From Juglans regia (Eukaryota > Streptophyta > Magnoliopsida > Fagales > Juglandaceae): 64,000 nucleotides of DNA. A program made the translations under genes and the position numbers. The notes under the pieces are model-generated. The model worked only from the letters and a program-made list of their open reading frames with translations. It did no database searches and was not told the DNA's origin. The stretch lies in the NCBI RefSeq assembly GCF_001411555.2, contig NC_049902.1, forward strand, positions 9,927,985 through 9,991,984, read 5' to 3'. Positions 20,700-31,476 of the stretch are shown in pieces; the stretch's first letter is position 1; each line of letters starts with the position of its first letter.

Positions 20700-22287
20700 A
20701 TGGCAGCCGTTGGGGCTCTTCCTAGGCCATCGGCGACAGCTGGCCAGCAGCGTACGTTTGCTGAGTTGATGGCTTACTCGCCGCAACCGTTACCCAAGAT
20801 TGAAGTTTCGTTTCGTCCAACTAAAGTCATAGACGGTGAAATCTGTGTTCTGTTCTCCAAGGAGAAAATTGAAAAATCTGTTGCTCCATTTCAATTTTCC
20901 ATGGTCCTTAAATTTCTTAGGTAACGTCCATCCCTTGATGCAATCAAAATGTTCATCCGAAATCGCTGGGGTCTGAGTTCGCAACCGATGGTTTCAGCAA
21001 TGAGGAAGCCTAGGAATGTGTTCGTGCGTCTGAGTAACGAGGCTGATTTTGTGAAGGCCTTGTCGGGGGAGGCTTCTGATGTAGATGGGGTCCCATTTCG
21101 AAGGTTCCATTGGCATATGGGATTTGATGATGATACAGAGCCCTATTCCTCCCTGGTTTACCACCTAACTTCTACTATGAATCGTTCTTGATGAATATCA
21201 CAACCCTGTTGGGTCGATTTTTGTGTCGAGATAATGCCACCAAATGTGCACCGAGAACCGATGGGGCACGAGTTTCCTTGGAATTAGATATGGCTAAGGA
21301 ATTAGTTAGGAAAATTTGGATTGGAAATCCTCATCATGCCTCAAGTTTCTATATTGAGGTTGAGTATGAGACGCTCCCGGCATTTTGTTCCAAATGCCGT
21401 ATCCAAGGGCATAGCTTAAAGACATGCAAATGGATGGGTGGTGGCACTAAGGTTGCTGATAGGAAAAAAAAAAAGGATTGAAAAGGAAGCAGAGAAGATG
21501 GTGAATATTTGGAAGCCTAAGATAGCTGTGGTAGATACACCGAATGAGGTAATGAAACTTACTGCTGCACTGAATGATAAGTTGGTATCCTTGCCAAGTA
21601 TAAACGATTCGCTGTCTGAATTGCCTGTGAATGTTGTTGTTATTAATGTGGGAATGGATGCAATGTTGGATAGGGACATGGCTGGTCCTAGTTACTCTAA
21701 TTTGCAGGGTTCTAATGAAGATTGTGTTGCTAAAGAATTACTTTTGATTGGTAGTTAGGACACAATGGAAGAGGGTCATGCACTCGTTAGCGTGAGTGAC
21801 TTGCGGGATGTTGAATTGCATGCTAATTTATCTGTTTTGAATGTTTTGGTGGATGACAATGTGGATATCACTGTGGACGTTCCTAGTTCTTTGGAAGTGC
21901 AGATTTGTGGTGGAGTTCGTGAAGATATAGAAACATAGTTGGTAGAGTCAGGTATTGTGGCTGCAAGTCATGATGTGGATTCAAGGTGTTCTCTGATGGT
22001 GATGGTGCCATGTGGTATGATGATGCATGAAGTGTTAGTTGAGACTGTAGCAAAGGATGGGGCGTTACATGGTCCTACAAAAGAGATGGGGTCCTTGGCT
22101 ATTATGAGTCCAGTTGATGAGTTACCACCGGATGGAGTGGTCGAAGATTATGTCTCGGAGCCAGATGAAGAAAGGGTAGAGCATCTATGATAGGGGTGCT
22201 ATAGCGGCTAAGAATGTTGTTAAAGGTGGAAGATTTCTTAGAAGCTCATCTCGAGTCCCTAGCAAGCCTGTTCGAATGAATTTATGA
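20700..22287 (+). pseudogene. LINE B ORF1 (DUF4283 domain plus zinc knuckle)
   Basis: RNA-binding chaperone-like protein of plant L1 elements. Start ATG at 20700 (MAAVGALPR), aligning with the LINE D start. The N-terminal domain contains RTFAELM and ICVLFSKEKIEKS. A stop at 20922 replaces a Gln codon (CAA to TAA) relative to LINE D, and more breaks follow. The knuckle CSKCRIQGHSLKTC (C-x2-C-x4-H-x4-C) lies near 21390-21430. An acidic, low-complexity tail follows. It ends SKPVRMNL with TGA at 22285-22287, overlapping the ORF2 ATG (ATGA). Confidence 0.8.
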
Positions 22288-25200
22288 TCTGTTAACTGCT
22301 CTTTTGGAATATCTGTGGGATTCGATCGTCACGGAGAAGACTTTGTAAGTTGCTGAGGAAATTCCAGGTAAATTGTCTTTTGTTAGCTTAGCCTTTTGTT
22401 GATGAAAGTAACTAGGAATGTTTGAAAATTGTTTGAAGTTTGAATGTGTGTTTTCTAATCAAAGAGTTGGTGGAAATTATGGCTGCTATGGAAGGATTGG
22501 TTAGAGGTTTCGGTTAGTCAATTTAGTGATCAACATGTTTTTGTCTTGCTTAAGGTTGACTCACATGATATTGTGGTTTCTGTAGTCTATGCAAAATGTA
22601 ATCATTTGGAGAGGCGAGAGCTGTGGAGGCTGTTAAAGTTGGATGTAGTGCAAGACACCCCATGTCTTTGTGATTTCAATATTATTTGGGGGGATGAGGA
22701 ATGTAGTGGTGGTAGACCCCGGTCGAGAATTGCAGTGGATGAGTTCAATGATTTTATTGAGGCTTGTGGGTTAACGGAAATGAAATCAATGGGGCCAAGG
22801 TTTTCTTGGTGTAATGGGCAGAGCGACTTAGCTAGAAACTGGTCGAAACTAGACGGATGCCTACTAAATCCTTTGGCTATGGACTTGTTACCTAACGCTT
22901 AGTGTAAGTATTTTCCTCACTCGACGTCAGATCATTCTCCGATGTCCTTTATCTTAAAGACGCAAGCATGTAGATATGGGCCTTCTTCGTTTAAATTCCA
23001 ACAAATGTGGGCATCTCATGAGAATTTTAGAGAGCTTGTGCAAGGCTCTTGGCAGGTTCAAGTTGCTGATGTGGGGTTCTTTTGGCTTGCTGCTAAATTA
23101 AAAAAGTTGAAAGTGGTTTTAAAGGATTGGAATCGTAGAGGTTTTGGGCACATTGAGACTAATATTAATGATTTGGAGAAGCAAATTGAACGACTTGAAA
23201 GTCAGCTGCAAGCTAATTTTTCCGAGGAAGTTGAATCTGAATTATTAATTGCCAAGGAAGAGCTTGCGGTTTGGCTTCTCAGAGAAGAGACTCGGGTATC
23301 ACAAAAGGCTAAAATTGGCTGGATGGAGAAGGGCAAAGCCTCCGTGCAATTTTTTAAAACGTTTGCTTCTATGAAAAAGCCAATTGTACAGGAAATGCGA
23401 CTCCAAGATGGTTCCTGTTTAAATTCTCCAAAGGCTATCCATGATGGGGCTGTGGATTTCTAGAGTCACTTCCTTAAGGCAAGACCAAGGAGGGATCCCC
23501 CGGATTTAAGAGGTGAAAGAGGCTATATTTTCTATTTCGACTGATAGTAGTCCAAGTCCAGATGGATTTGGTTCTGGGTTCTGCTGTTCGTGTTGGGATA
23601 TTGTGGAGGCTGATGTGGTGGTAACAAAACGCAACTGGGTTTGACAAATTTAGGCCCATCAGTTTGTGTTCCGTGATCTATAAGGTCTTTTCCAAAATTC
23701 TGGTTCGTAGATTGTCGCCAATTTTAAATAGGATTATTTCGCAGGAACAGGGAGCTTTCTTACCTGGAAGAAGTATAGTTGAGAATATTACTCTAGCGTG
23801 AGAGATGATTCAATTGTTGAATAAGCGGGTTCATGGTGGCAATGTCCTAGTCAAAGTGGATATGGCAAAAGTGTATGACAATGTTGACTGGTGTTTCCTA
23901 TTATAGGTTTTGTCTTCGTTTGGTTTTGGCCCTCGGGTTTGTGAGTTGATCAGGCAATGTATTTCCACGCCATGGTTCTCTGTGGTTATGAATGGCACTA
24001 TGAAAGGCTTCTTCCCCAGTGGGTGTGGTTTGAGGCAAGGGGACCCTCTGTCTCCCTATTTGTTTATTCTTGTGGAAGAAATTTTATCTAGATTGTTAAA
24101 GTATAAGTTTGGAAGTGGGATGATTATTCCATTTTCCTATCCTCAGGGTGCTCCTCTTATATCACATTTATAGTATGCGGATGACATTGATGTGTTTGCT
24201 AATGGTGGAAAGTCTTCGCTTCGTGTTATCAAGGATGTTTTTGCTAAGTATGAAGATTGGTCTAGTAAGGTTGTGAGTAGAGAGAAGTCTTTGATTTTCT
24301 TCCCGAAGAATTTTAGGGGTGCTAAAAAAAGAAGTGCTTTGAGAATTACTTCATTCTCCGAGGGCTCTTTTTGGGTCAAGTACTTAGGTGCACCTTTGGT
24401 TTCAAGTAGGCTGAAAGTGACTCATTTTGATGATTTAATGCACCGGATCCATGGCCTACTTCAAGGATGGTAGAAGAAGTTTCTATCTTTTGGGGCTCGC
24501 ATCTTGTTCTTAAGGCATATTATGGAAAGTATTGCCATTCATCTATTTTCTGTTTTGTATGCTCCCAAGGCTGTGGTGGCTAGCCTCAATCGGCTCATAA
24601 GTAATTTTTTCTAGAGTTCCTTTAATGGTAAGCCAAAAATGAAGTGGGTTTCTTGGGTCAAGGTGTGCAACCCGATTCTTGATGGGGGCATAAGACTAAG
24701 GAAATTTGAACATGTGCAGGTATTGCTTTTCATGAAGTTTGCATGGAATTTATTAACTCAAAACTCAGTTTGGGTTAATTTCTTCAAGGCAAAATATGTC
24801 AAGGATAGTCATGTCTCCTTGATTGATGCTAGTAAAGGCTCTTTATTATGGAAGAGAATTGTAGTAGTGTTACCTAAGGTGTTGGATAACTCCTTGTGGA
24901 AGTTAAGGGATGGTCGAGTTTCCTTCTGAAGGGATAACTAGTTGAAATCCGGTTCTCTTATCAATTCCTGTGAGATCTCGGAGCTCCTTTTTCTCACAAT
25001 AAGGAAGTGTTGAATTCAAAATGGGTGGGATGTGGAGCTTCTTCGAAGACTGGTGGGGGATTATAAGCTTGAGGAAATTTTGGCATCTTTAGGTGAGCAT
25101 AAGGATGGGGCTGATCTTCTGATCTGGAAACCTTCATTGAATGGTAATTTTTCTTCGAAATCAGCTTGGGATTGTATTCATGTTAGGGCCCCAAAATATT

Positions 25201-26163
25201 AATGGGCTCTTTGGATTTGACACTCAGCTCTTCCAAAGAAAATACTCGGTTACATTGTGGAAGGCTTTAAATTTTTGCCTCAGTGTGAATGAGCATATTA
25301 AAGATGTGGGCATTCTCGTGGTTTCTAAATGTGAATGCTGTGAACGGGCTTGTATAAAAGATCAGGATCATGTATTGGCCACTGGCTCGCTAGCAGCAGA
25401 AGTTTGGCACAGGGCCTCTCTGAGTTTAGGGATGCCTTATCATTCCTCCAGGCCTTGGAAAGCTACTATGGAGCTCTGGTTTAGACGAGCCTCACACTCT
25501 TCCCAAAAAGGTATGTTGCTTGCTTTGATTCCAATTATTTTAACTTGGTCCCTTTGGGTGTGGTGGTGCAAGGCTCGTATGGAAGGGAAAAAAGTTTTTG
25601 TGTAGTCATTGTTGTGCTCAATTAAGGCAGCAATTGCATAGGTGGGATTGCGCTTGAGGTCGAGTAAAAAAGTAAAAGATGGTGATGATCAAATATTGGC
25701 TGCCTTTTCTATTTTGGTTAAAGCTCCTTTACGTAAACATGTTTGGTTGGTAAAATGGAATAAACCGATTAAGGGATGGTTCAAATTGAATGTGGATGGG
25801 AGTTCATTGGGAAATTTGGGTTGCATGGGGGCGGGTGGCCTTATTTGGGATGATCAGGGTCGTTTAAGGTTGGCTTTTGCTAAAGAGTTGTCTCTTGGCT
25901 CTAATAATGAAGCAGAATTATTAGTTCTTTATTATGGGTTGAAGCATTATAAGGAGTTGGAGCTGCATAGAGTTGAGATTGAGCTGGATTCTTTACTTGT
26001 GGTAAAATGGTTGGAGAAGGGTCAATGTGGTGTGTGGTACCTTGAAGACTATTGTGATAAAATCCAAAAGATCTTGTCTAGTTTGCAAGTCAAGATAAGT
26101 CATGTTTATAGAGAAGGAAATTCAGGAGCTGATTTTCTTGCTCGGCTGGCCTCGAGTCATTAG
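22284..26163 (+). pseudogene. LINE B ORF2 (endonuclease, RT, zf-RVT, RNase H)
   Basis: Start ATG at 22284 overlaps the ORF1 stop. The endonuclease part includes LLFWNICGI and VSVVYAKCNHLERRELW, then ARNWSKLDGCLL (22546-22902). The linker is at 22942-23463. RT motifs include DKFRPISLCSVIYKV-like near 23640, PWFSVVMNGTMKGFF, GLRQGDPLSPYLFI and YADD at 24174-24185 with a stop codon just before it. A zf-RVT region at 25141-25605 has CECC and DQDHVLATG. The C-terminal RNase H (25642-26163) keeps NVDGS, NEAELL, IELDS and GADFLARLA, the usual D-E-D-D set. Many stops and frameshifts make it non-functional. Confidence 0.85.
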
Positions 26164-26567
26164 TTTGGTACGTGGAATACTTTTGGTGATATTCCATGGA
26201 AGCTTAAAGGTATTTAAAATGTGGATAAAATTGGTCTCCCCTCTTTGAGATCTTAATTTGGTAGGTTGTTGGTTGGCTCAAAGGGAGTCTCATAGTTGAT
26301 AATTGGTTGGCAGGACAGAATATGAGCATAAAAGATGCTTTTATTTAGGTTGGTTGGTTGGTTTTTTTTTTTTTTCAAGCTTATTAGTTGCTGGTTGTTT
26401 TTATCTATTTTTTATTGGCTTCTTTTGACACTTGGTTTTTGGATTAGGTTATAGCGTTTTTGTTGTAATCCCCAAGTGTAATGATGTTACCAGGACATTC
26501 ATCTACCACAAGTGAGGATTAATAAATAAACTTAGGACGGGGCCACTATATGTGTGGCTACCGGCTC

Positions 26568-26586
26568 TTTTTTTTTTTTTTTTTTT
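26568..26586. repeat. 19-T run at the 3' end of LINE B
   Basis: Follows GGCTC where the related LINE D has GACTCTTT and then A10. See findings. Confidence 0.9.
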
Positions 26587-26587
26587 A

Positions 26588-26834
26588 AATGTTCTTGAAA
26601 AGCTCTCTAAACTTCTTCCTGATCTGTTCTCAAAACTGATTGAGCATCCTTCACCTATGAAATCAAGTTTCTCTTTTCCTTTGAGTAGCGAACATATGGA
26701 AATACCTAGTATTTCTATCTCCTAATTGGTACCAATTTATCTTAGCTCGTTGCCTCCCCTTCATATCTCTTCTATCTAATAAGAAACCCACATCTTGCTG
26801 CAACCTCTTAATTTGGCCTATATTTTTTTGCTCC
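26588..26834 (-). pseudogene. LINE A ORF2 linker fragment
   Basis: Minus strand reads IGQIKRLQQDVGFLLDRRDM, then AKINWYQLGDRNTRYFHMFATQRKRE. This is the conserved stretch between endonuclease and RT in plant LINEs. It is bounded on one side by LINE B and on the other by the solo LTR, so it links the two halves of LINE A. Confidence 0.85.
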
Positions 26835-29152
26835 TGTAACACCCATTTCCCGTAAGTTAAGAGTGTCACGTGTTTTTCATAAAATAAACTTGACAAGAGA
26901 TCTCATATTTAATGAATGAATTTAGAAGTTATTTCATAAAAGATTTGTCTAATAAAATGTCTTCCAAAATATTAAATGAATAAACTGAATAAATTTATGT
27001 TATAAATGCAATTTTATTCTAGAAGGTCTGGAACTAAATCAACTGCTCCTTCTAATCTTGGCTTGTCCATCACAACGTAAACATAATAAATAAAAAAATT
27101 TTATAAAAAGATTTCATACTGAGGGCTTAAAATCATGATTGTTCATACTGATGCTTATGTTATGCATGACTTGATTTATCTGAATTAACTGACTAATCTG
27201 ACTTAACTGCCTAATCTGACTGGCCAACACACTTAACCCTGTGTGCGAGGTTGTGCACCAACCCCACGTCCCACTGCAGCAAGGGGAGTCGCTGATAGTA
27301 TTCTAGCATACTATGGTGGACCACGCTTGAGTCCGTGGCTTACACATCCACCCTGATCTGAACTACATTGGTACCATGCATCTAAATGACCCTCTGATTT
27401 ACTGATCTGATCTTATCATGTACTTGAACTTAAGATAGCTTACGTGTCTTGTGCACATGAGATGCATGACATGATACATACAAAATTATAATTTCTAAAT
27501 CTGAAAATGACACGGAATGACATGATAGTATACTATGTTGGATGACATGTTTGCATATGACATGAGTGGTATATAAAAATGGCTGTCAAAGAACTGGCGC
27601 TAATAATAATCTATATAAGCTAAACTGTGATGATCCTAATTTGTGATCAAATTACTTACCTCGTTGTGCTTCTTCTTGAATCTCACTTCATAGCTCGTCA
27701 CCTATACGCAGTATTAAGTATCACTAAATATGTCTAGGAACAATATGTACTAATATCCTACTTAATTAAATTCATAATCTAGAACATAGTCAAATAAATC
27801 TTTTGTTTAACACTATAATCAATAAATCCTGATGTTTTAATTTACTTAAATATTAATAACATATTATAATTTAGTAAAATACTTGGGCTATATTTAAATA
27901 AGTGATAAAAACCTCAATTCTTAAAATAAGTCTCCTTTCTTAACATAATTATTCAATCTTATAAGAAATCTAATAAATATTAATATCATTTAAATATTCT
28001 TAACATAATAATTTTATTAGAATTTTATTAAATAGACAAAGGAAATATAAACCAAAATATTAGTCTCAATAGTATACTTTAAAATATATTTCAAATTTTT
28101 TCAACACTTTCTTATAAAAATGAGCCTTTGACTGATATATTTATTTTAGTAAAAAATTACCTTTAAAATATTAAACCCAACCCAACAACAAATAAAATAC
28201 TCAAGCCTACAAGAGTCCAAGCCCAATTAAAATTACAAGACCCTTTAAAAGTAAGCCCAACATTCTTTGTCTTAAGAAAAACACTGGCCGTATGGGCTTA
28301 GGACCCAAGGGCCTGTAATGAATCAAAGGCTCTGGAGATTTAAAACACAAGGAATAGAACAAAGAAGGAAAGGTCGTGCGTAAGAGAGGGACTCACAGAG
28401 AAAGGGAGAAGGGGGCAGAGGCAACGGCAGCTCTGGGGTGGATGGAGGTGCCGGCGATGCGACTAGGTTCCTCTAGGCAGGGTGGTGCGACATCGAGCAA
28501 GGGAGCAAGAGTCAAAGAGAGAGGGTGCGATGCTTACTGAGAGAAATAGAGGGAGGTGAGGGTGGTGGACAGTAGTGAGCTTACCGGAAAGGAGTGGGCT
28601 CGACGGGGCTGAGCTGGTCGGTGATTTCTGTGGCCGCGGAGAGGTGGTCCATCGAGGTGGTTGCTGGTTGCTGGGAGGGAGGCTGTGGTGGTGCTAGCCG
28701 TGGCTGGGCAAAAACACAAGGGCTATTTTACGAGTTTTTTTGGGTTTTACTGGGACTGTGTATGATGCTCTTCCTCCAGGTATTTTTGTGTGTTTAAAAC
28801 AGAGGGTTCATGAGGTTCTTATAGATGATAGGGAGGATATATGGTAGGGTTTTCTTATATGAGTTGGTTTCTCAGTAGAATTTGGATTTATCCATTAGGG
28901 GATAAGGATGAGGCTTACGAGATAGGAAGAAATAAGGCTTAATATTCAAAACCAAACTCTAGTGGCTATTGCAAAATCGGGTCATACTTAAAATACTAAT
29001 AACAATATGATAATAATCCTATTAAAGTTAATAAATGTAAAATCTAAAAAAATTATAATAATAATAAAACTAATAACAATAGAATATTTATAGTTAGATG
29101 AAAAATACATAAAACTTATCTTATGACCTAATCTTAGGATCAGATTGTTATA
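26835..29152 (-). mobile_element. solo LTR (2.3 kb) inserted in LINE A
   Basis: Edges on the plus strand are TGTAACACCC (26835) and GATTGTTATA (29152), an imperfect TG...CA pair with one C-to-T change. Flanking pentamers GCTCC (26830-26834) and GCCCC (29153-29157) differ at one base. LINE A coding sequence resumes on both sides. The GC-rich zone (28340-28720) lies near the minus-strand start and GGGTGTTACA at its end, so the LTR is read on the minus strand, as in the solo LTR at 9119-11317. No internal retroelement sequence remains. Small open frames inside are not genes. Confidence 0.8.
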
Positions 29153-29157
29153 GCCCC

Positions 29158-30060
29158 TCGACCTCTTGCAATCTTTTTAAAGTTTCTGTCTTCTCTAATC
29201 AATTTCTCCCCTCCCATTCCTCTGCTCTTACACCAACTTGACAAAGACTCACTACACTAATAAAGAGCAGATTGAACTCTTTCTAGTGGATATATAGATG
29301 GTAAATTACTATTCCATTCCTTCTCAATTATTTTTCCACATTCAACATCTTTTGTCCAACATACCTCAAACCTAAATAATTTCTTTTTTTCTGTACAGTC
29401 TTGCTTCCACATGACAGATTGACAACATTAAGGGCTTATGGTCTGAGCTTCTAGCTGCCAAACATTTTACCTTGACATGTTTATACATCTCTTTCCATAG
29501 TGAATTTGCCATTGATCTATCCAATCTCTCTTTTGTAAAACTATTAGCAGTATGTTTGTTACTCCATGGGTATATATTACCACTACATCCTAAATGAAAC
29601 AATTGGTTTTCTTCAAGAGAGATTGGATAAGTCTAGTCATTAAGTCCCATGATAGCTTTCTTTTACTAACCTTTGGATAGCCATAGCAACCCGATAGAAG
29701 CCATTTGGATCTCTAACCCTCCATTGATGCACTAATATGCCTCAGTGAAAAATTATGGACAACGAAATTCACCTTAGGTTTGCACAAAAGTGTCAAACCC
29801 CCCTCCTACCTACTAGAGACAACAAAACATCCATCAAAACCTAATTTCTTTTTTAGAGCTTCCAATTTAGAAGATTTCAGTAGTGTTTCCTTTAGAAACA
29901 CCATTATGAGACACTTCTCCTTTACCATTTGGTAAAGATCGTGAATTGTATGAGGGTTCCAAGCTCTTGACAGTTCCAACTCAGTAGATTCATAATCCCT
30001 GGCGGGGCTAACTTGCAGGCACCATCGATTCTTCATCCCTACCATATTCAAAACCATTAC
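29158..30060 (-). pseudogene. LINE A ORF2 endonuclease part
   Basis: Minus strand from about 30057: AWNPHTIHDLYQMVKEKC, IMVFLKET and LGFDGCFVVSSR (start of the APE-like endonuclease, nicking target DNA). Further on, 29372-29602 gives IYPWSNKH, ERLDRSMANSLW and SSDHKPLML, the C-terminal catalytic SDH motif. Stops occur between the blocks. It is cut off at 29157 by the solo LTR and continues at 26834. On the 5' side it runs into the gypsy insertion at 30151. Confidence 0.82.
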
Positions 30061-30151
30061 TTATGTTTGCTCTTTTCTACCTTCCTCTTCTAAATCTTCA
30101 TCTACCAGAGATAGACCATAGTAATTTTTAGCATAAGGCAAAAGAGAGCAC

Positions 30152-30601
30152 TATTACACATCTGGCCATAGGTGGCTATGAAGGTTGGTTGGGTGCAACA
30201 GCATGAAAAGAGAAGTAAAAGGGAAACTTGCGAAGTGGAATGCCGTAATCCAAGTCTAAGGTTAGAAGGAGAAAATGCTGGAGTGTTCTGGGCCGTTGAT
30301 CTGAGGAAAGGCTAAGATGATGCCAGCACATTAAAGTGAAGATAAAGACTAGGTTCTAGATCTAGAAGATGTAATTCAGGAATAAGCCGTTACTCTCTTT
30401 TAATTGCTATTGGTTGTTGTTGCCTGAGGGCTTTGTTGTCTTTTTACAAGAATATTGTTATGCTTGTCAAGTACTTATTCCGTTTGGGAAGTATCATTTT
30501 GGTTAGGCATTTGGTTAATGAAATTTCATCTTCTTCCTATCATTCTCTGGAGGCTCTCAGAAGTGAGTTTTCTTTGCTTTTCTGGGTTCTGGGCTGTCAC
30601 A
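30152..30601 (+). repeat. 5' LTR of the Reina-like element
   Basis: Matches 34938-35384 along its length (GAAGTGGAATGCCGTAATCC, GTGTTCTGGGCCGTTGATCT, TTCCGTTTGGGAAGTATCA). Ends TGTCACA. Scattered substitutions and small indels separate the two LTRs. Confidence 0.95.
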
Positions 30602-30603
30602 AG

Positions 30604-30616
30604 TGGTATCAGAGCC
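30604..30616 (+). other. primer-binding site (initiator Met-tRNA)
   Basis: TGGTATCAGAGCC lies two bases after the 5' LTR end. Confidence 0.92.
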
Positions 30617-30659
30617 TTCGATTCTCCATTACATTTACATTTCCTCAACTATTACTCTA

Positions 30660-31476
30660 ATGGCTGAGGGTACTTGAGTTACATAGCTGCAAGAGGGATT
30701 AAATTCTCTTAAGAAATCAATTGAAACCCAATTAAAAAATACAGAAACATAGTACAAGTCCCTGGAAGCTGATGTGAAAGTCGTCCACCAGCAGCTGGCT
30801 GCGTTGACAATGGAGCTGCAAAAACAAAATAAGTAACGAAATCGTGAGGATTCATCAATGGGGAAGACCCGAATGGCTGGCTGTATAAGGTATCACAGTT
30901 CTTTTCCTTACATAATACCTTACCACAGCAACGTCTCAGATTAGCTTCCTTTCATATGCATGGGAAGGCACTCACATGGTTTCAGGACCTCGATGAGTCA
31001 AGAGTGTTGGGTGATTGGGATTCGTTTGTAAAAGCATTGTTGATTCGTTTTGGTCCTAGTTGTTATGATGATTGGATGGAAACCTTAACTAGACTAAAAC
31101 AAACATGTTCGGTTGAGGAGTATAAGTCTCAATTTGAAACTCTTTCAAACAGGTTACGTGGCCTTTCCGAGACTTATAAATTGAGTTTTTTCCTTAGCGG
31201 ACTTTGTGACGAGATCCACCTTCCTGTTCGCATGTTTAACCCCCACAATCTCCTTACTGCCTATGGTCTCGCCAAAATCCAAGAAGAAACAGTTAACCTC
31301 ACCAAAAGATCTCCCAAGTTTTTTACCCCTAATCCAGAACCTGGACTACTCAAGCCACCCTTCAAACCCCCTGAATTTCCCAAACCACCACAAAGAACCC
31401 TCCCAATCCAGAAAATTAACCAACACTAGATGCGTGAGAGAAGAGAAAAAGAACTTTGTTACTATTGGGAATCTAA
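30660..31476 (+). pseudogene. gag of the Reina-like element
   Basis: Capsid/nucleocapsid precursor. A likely ATG at 30660 begins a region with a Leu/Lys-rich coiled part (LNSLKKSIE, LEADVKVVHQQLAAL) and early stops. 30956-31429 is the retrotransposon gag core (GKALTWFQDLDES, FVKALLIRFGP, TRLKQTCSVEEYKSQFETL, FLSGL). The tail is Pro-rich. The zinc knuckle after it reads CYYW...HKC, so its second Cys has become Trp. It is broken by several stops. Confidence 0.85.

Larger units (their letters stand above)
20614..26587 (+). mobile_element. LINE B, near full-length L1-like LINE inserted in LINE A
   Basis: Runs from a 5' leader (GCGCTCTACTAGG, shared with LINE D) through ORF1 and ORF2 to a 3' end with GGACGGGGCCACTATATGTGTGGCT, also shared with LINE D, and a 19-T run (26568-26586). 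AATGTT occurs at both edges (20608-20613 and 26588-26593), a short candidate target duplication. LINE A, read across the two edges, continues in one frame (AFQEHYIGVYSS). That supports the insertion call more than the six bases do. Confidence 0.8.
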
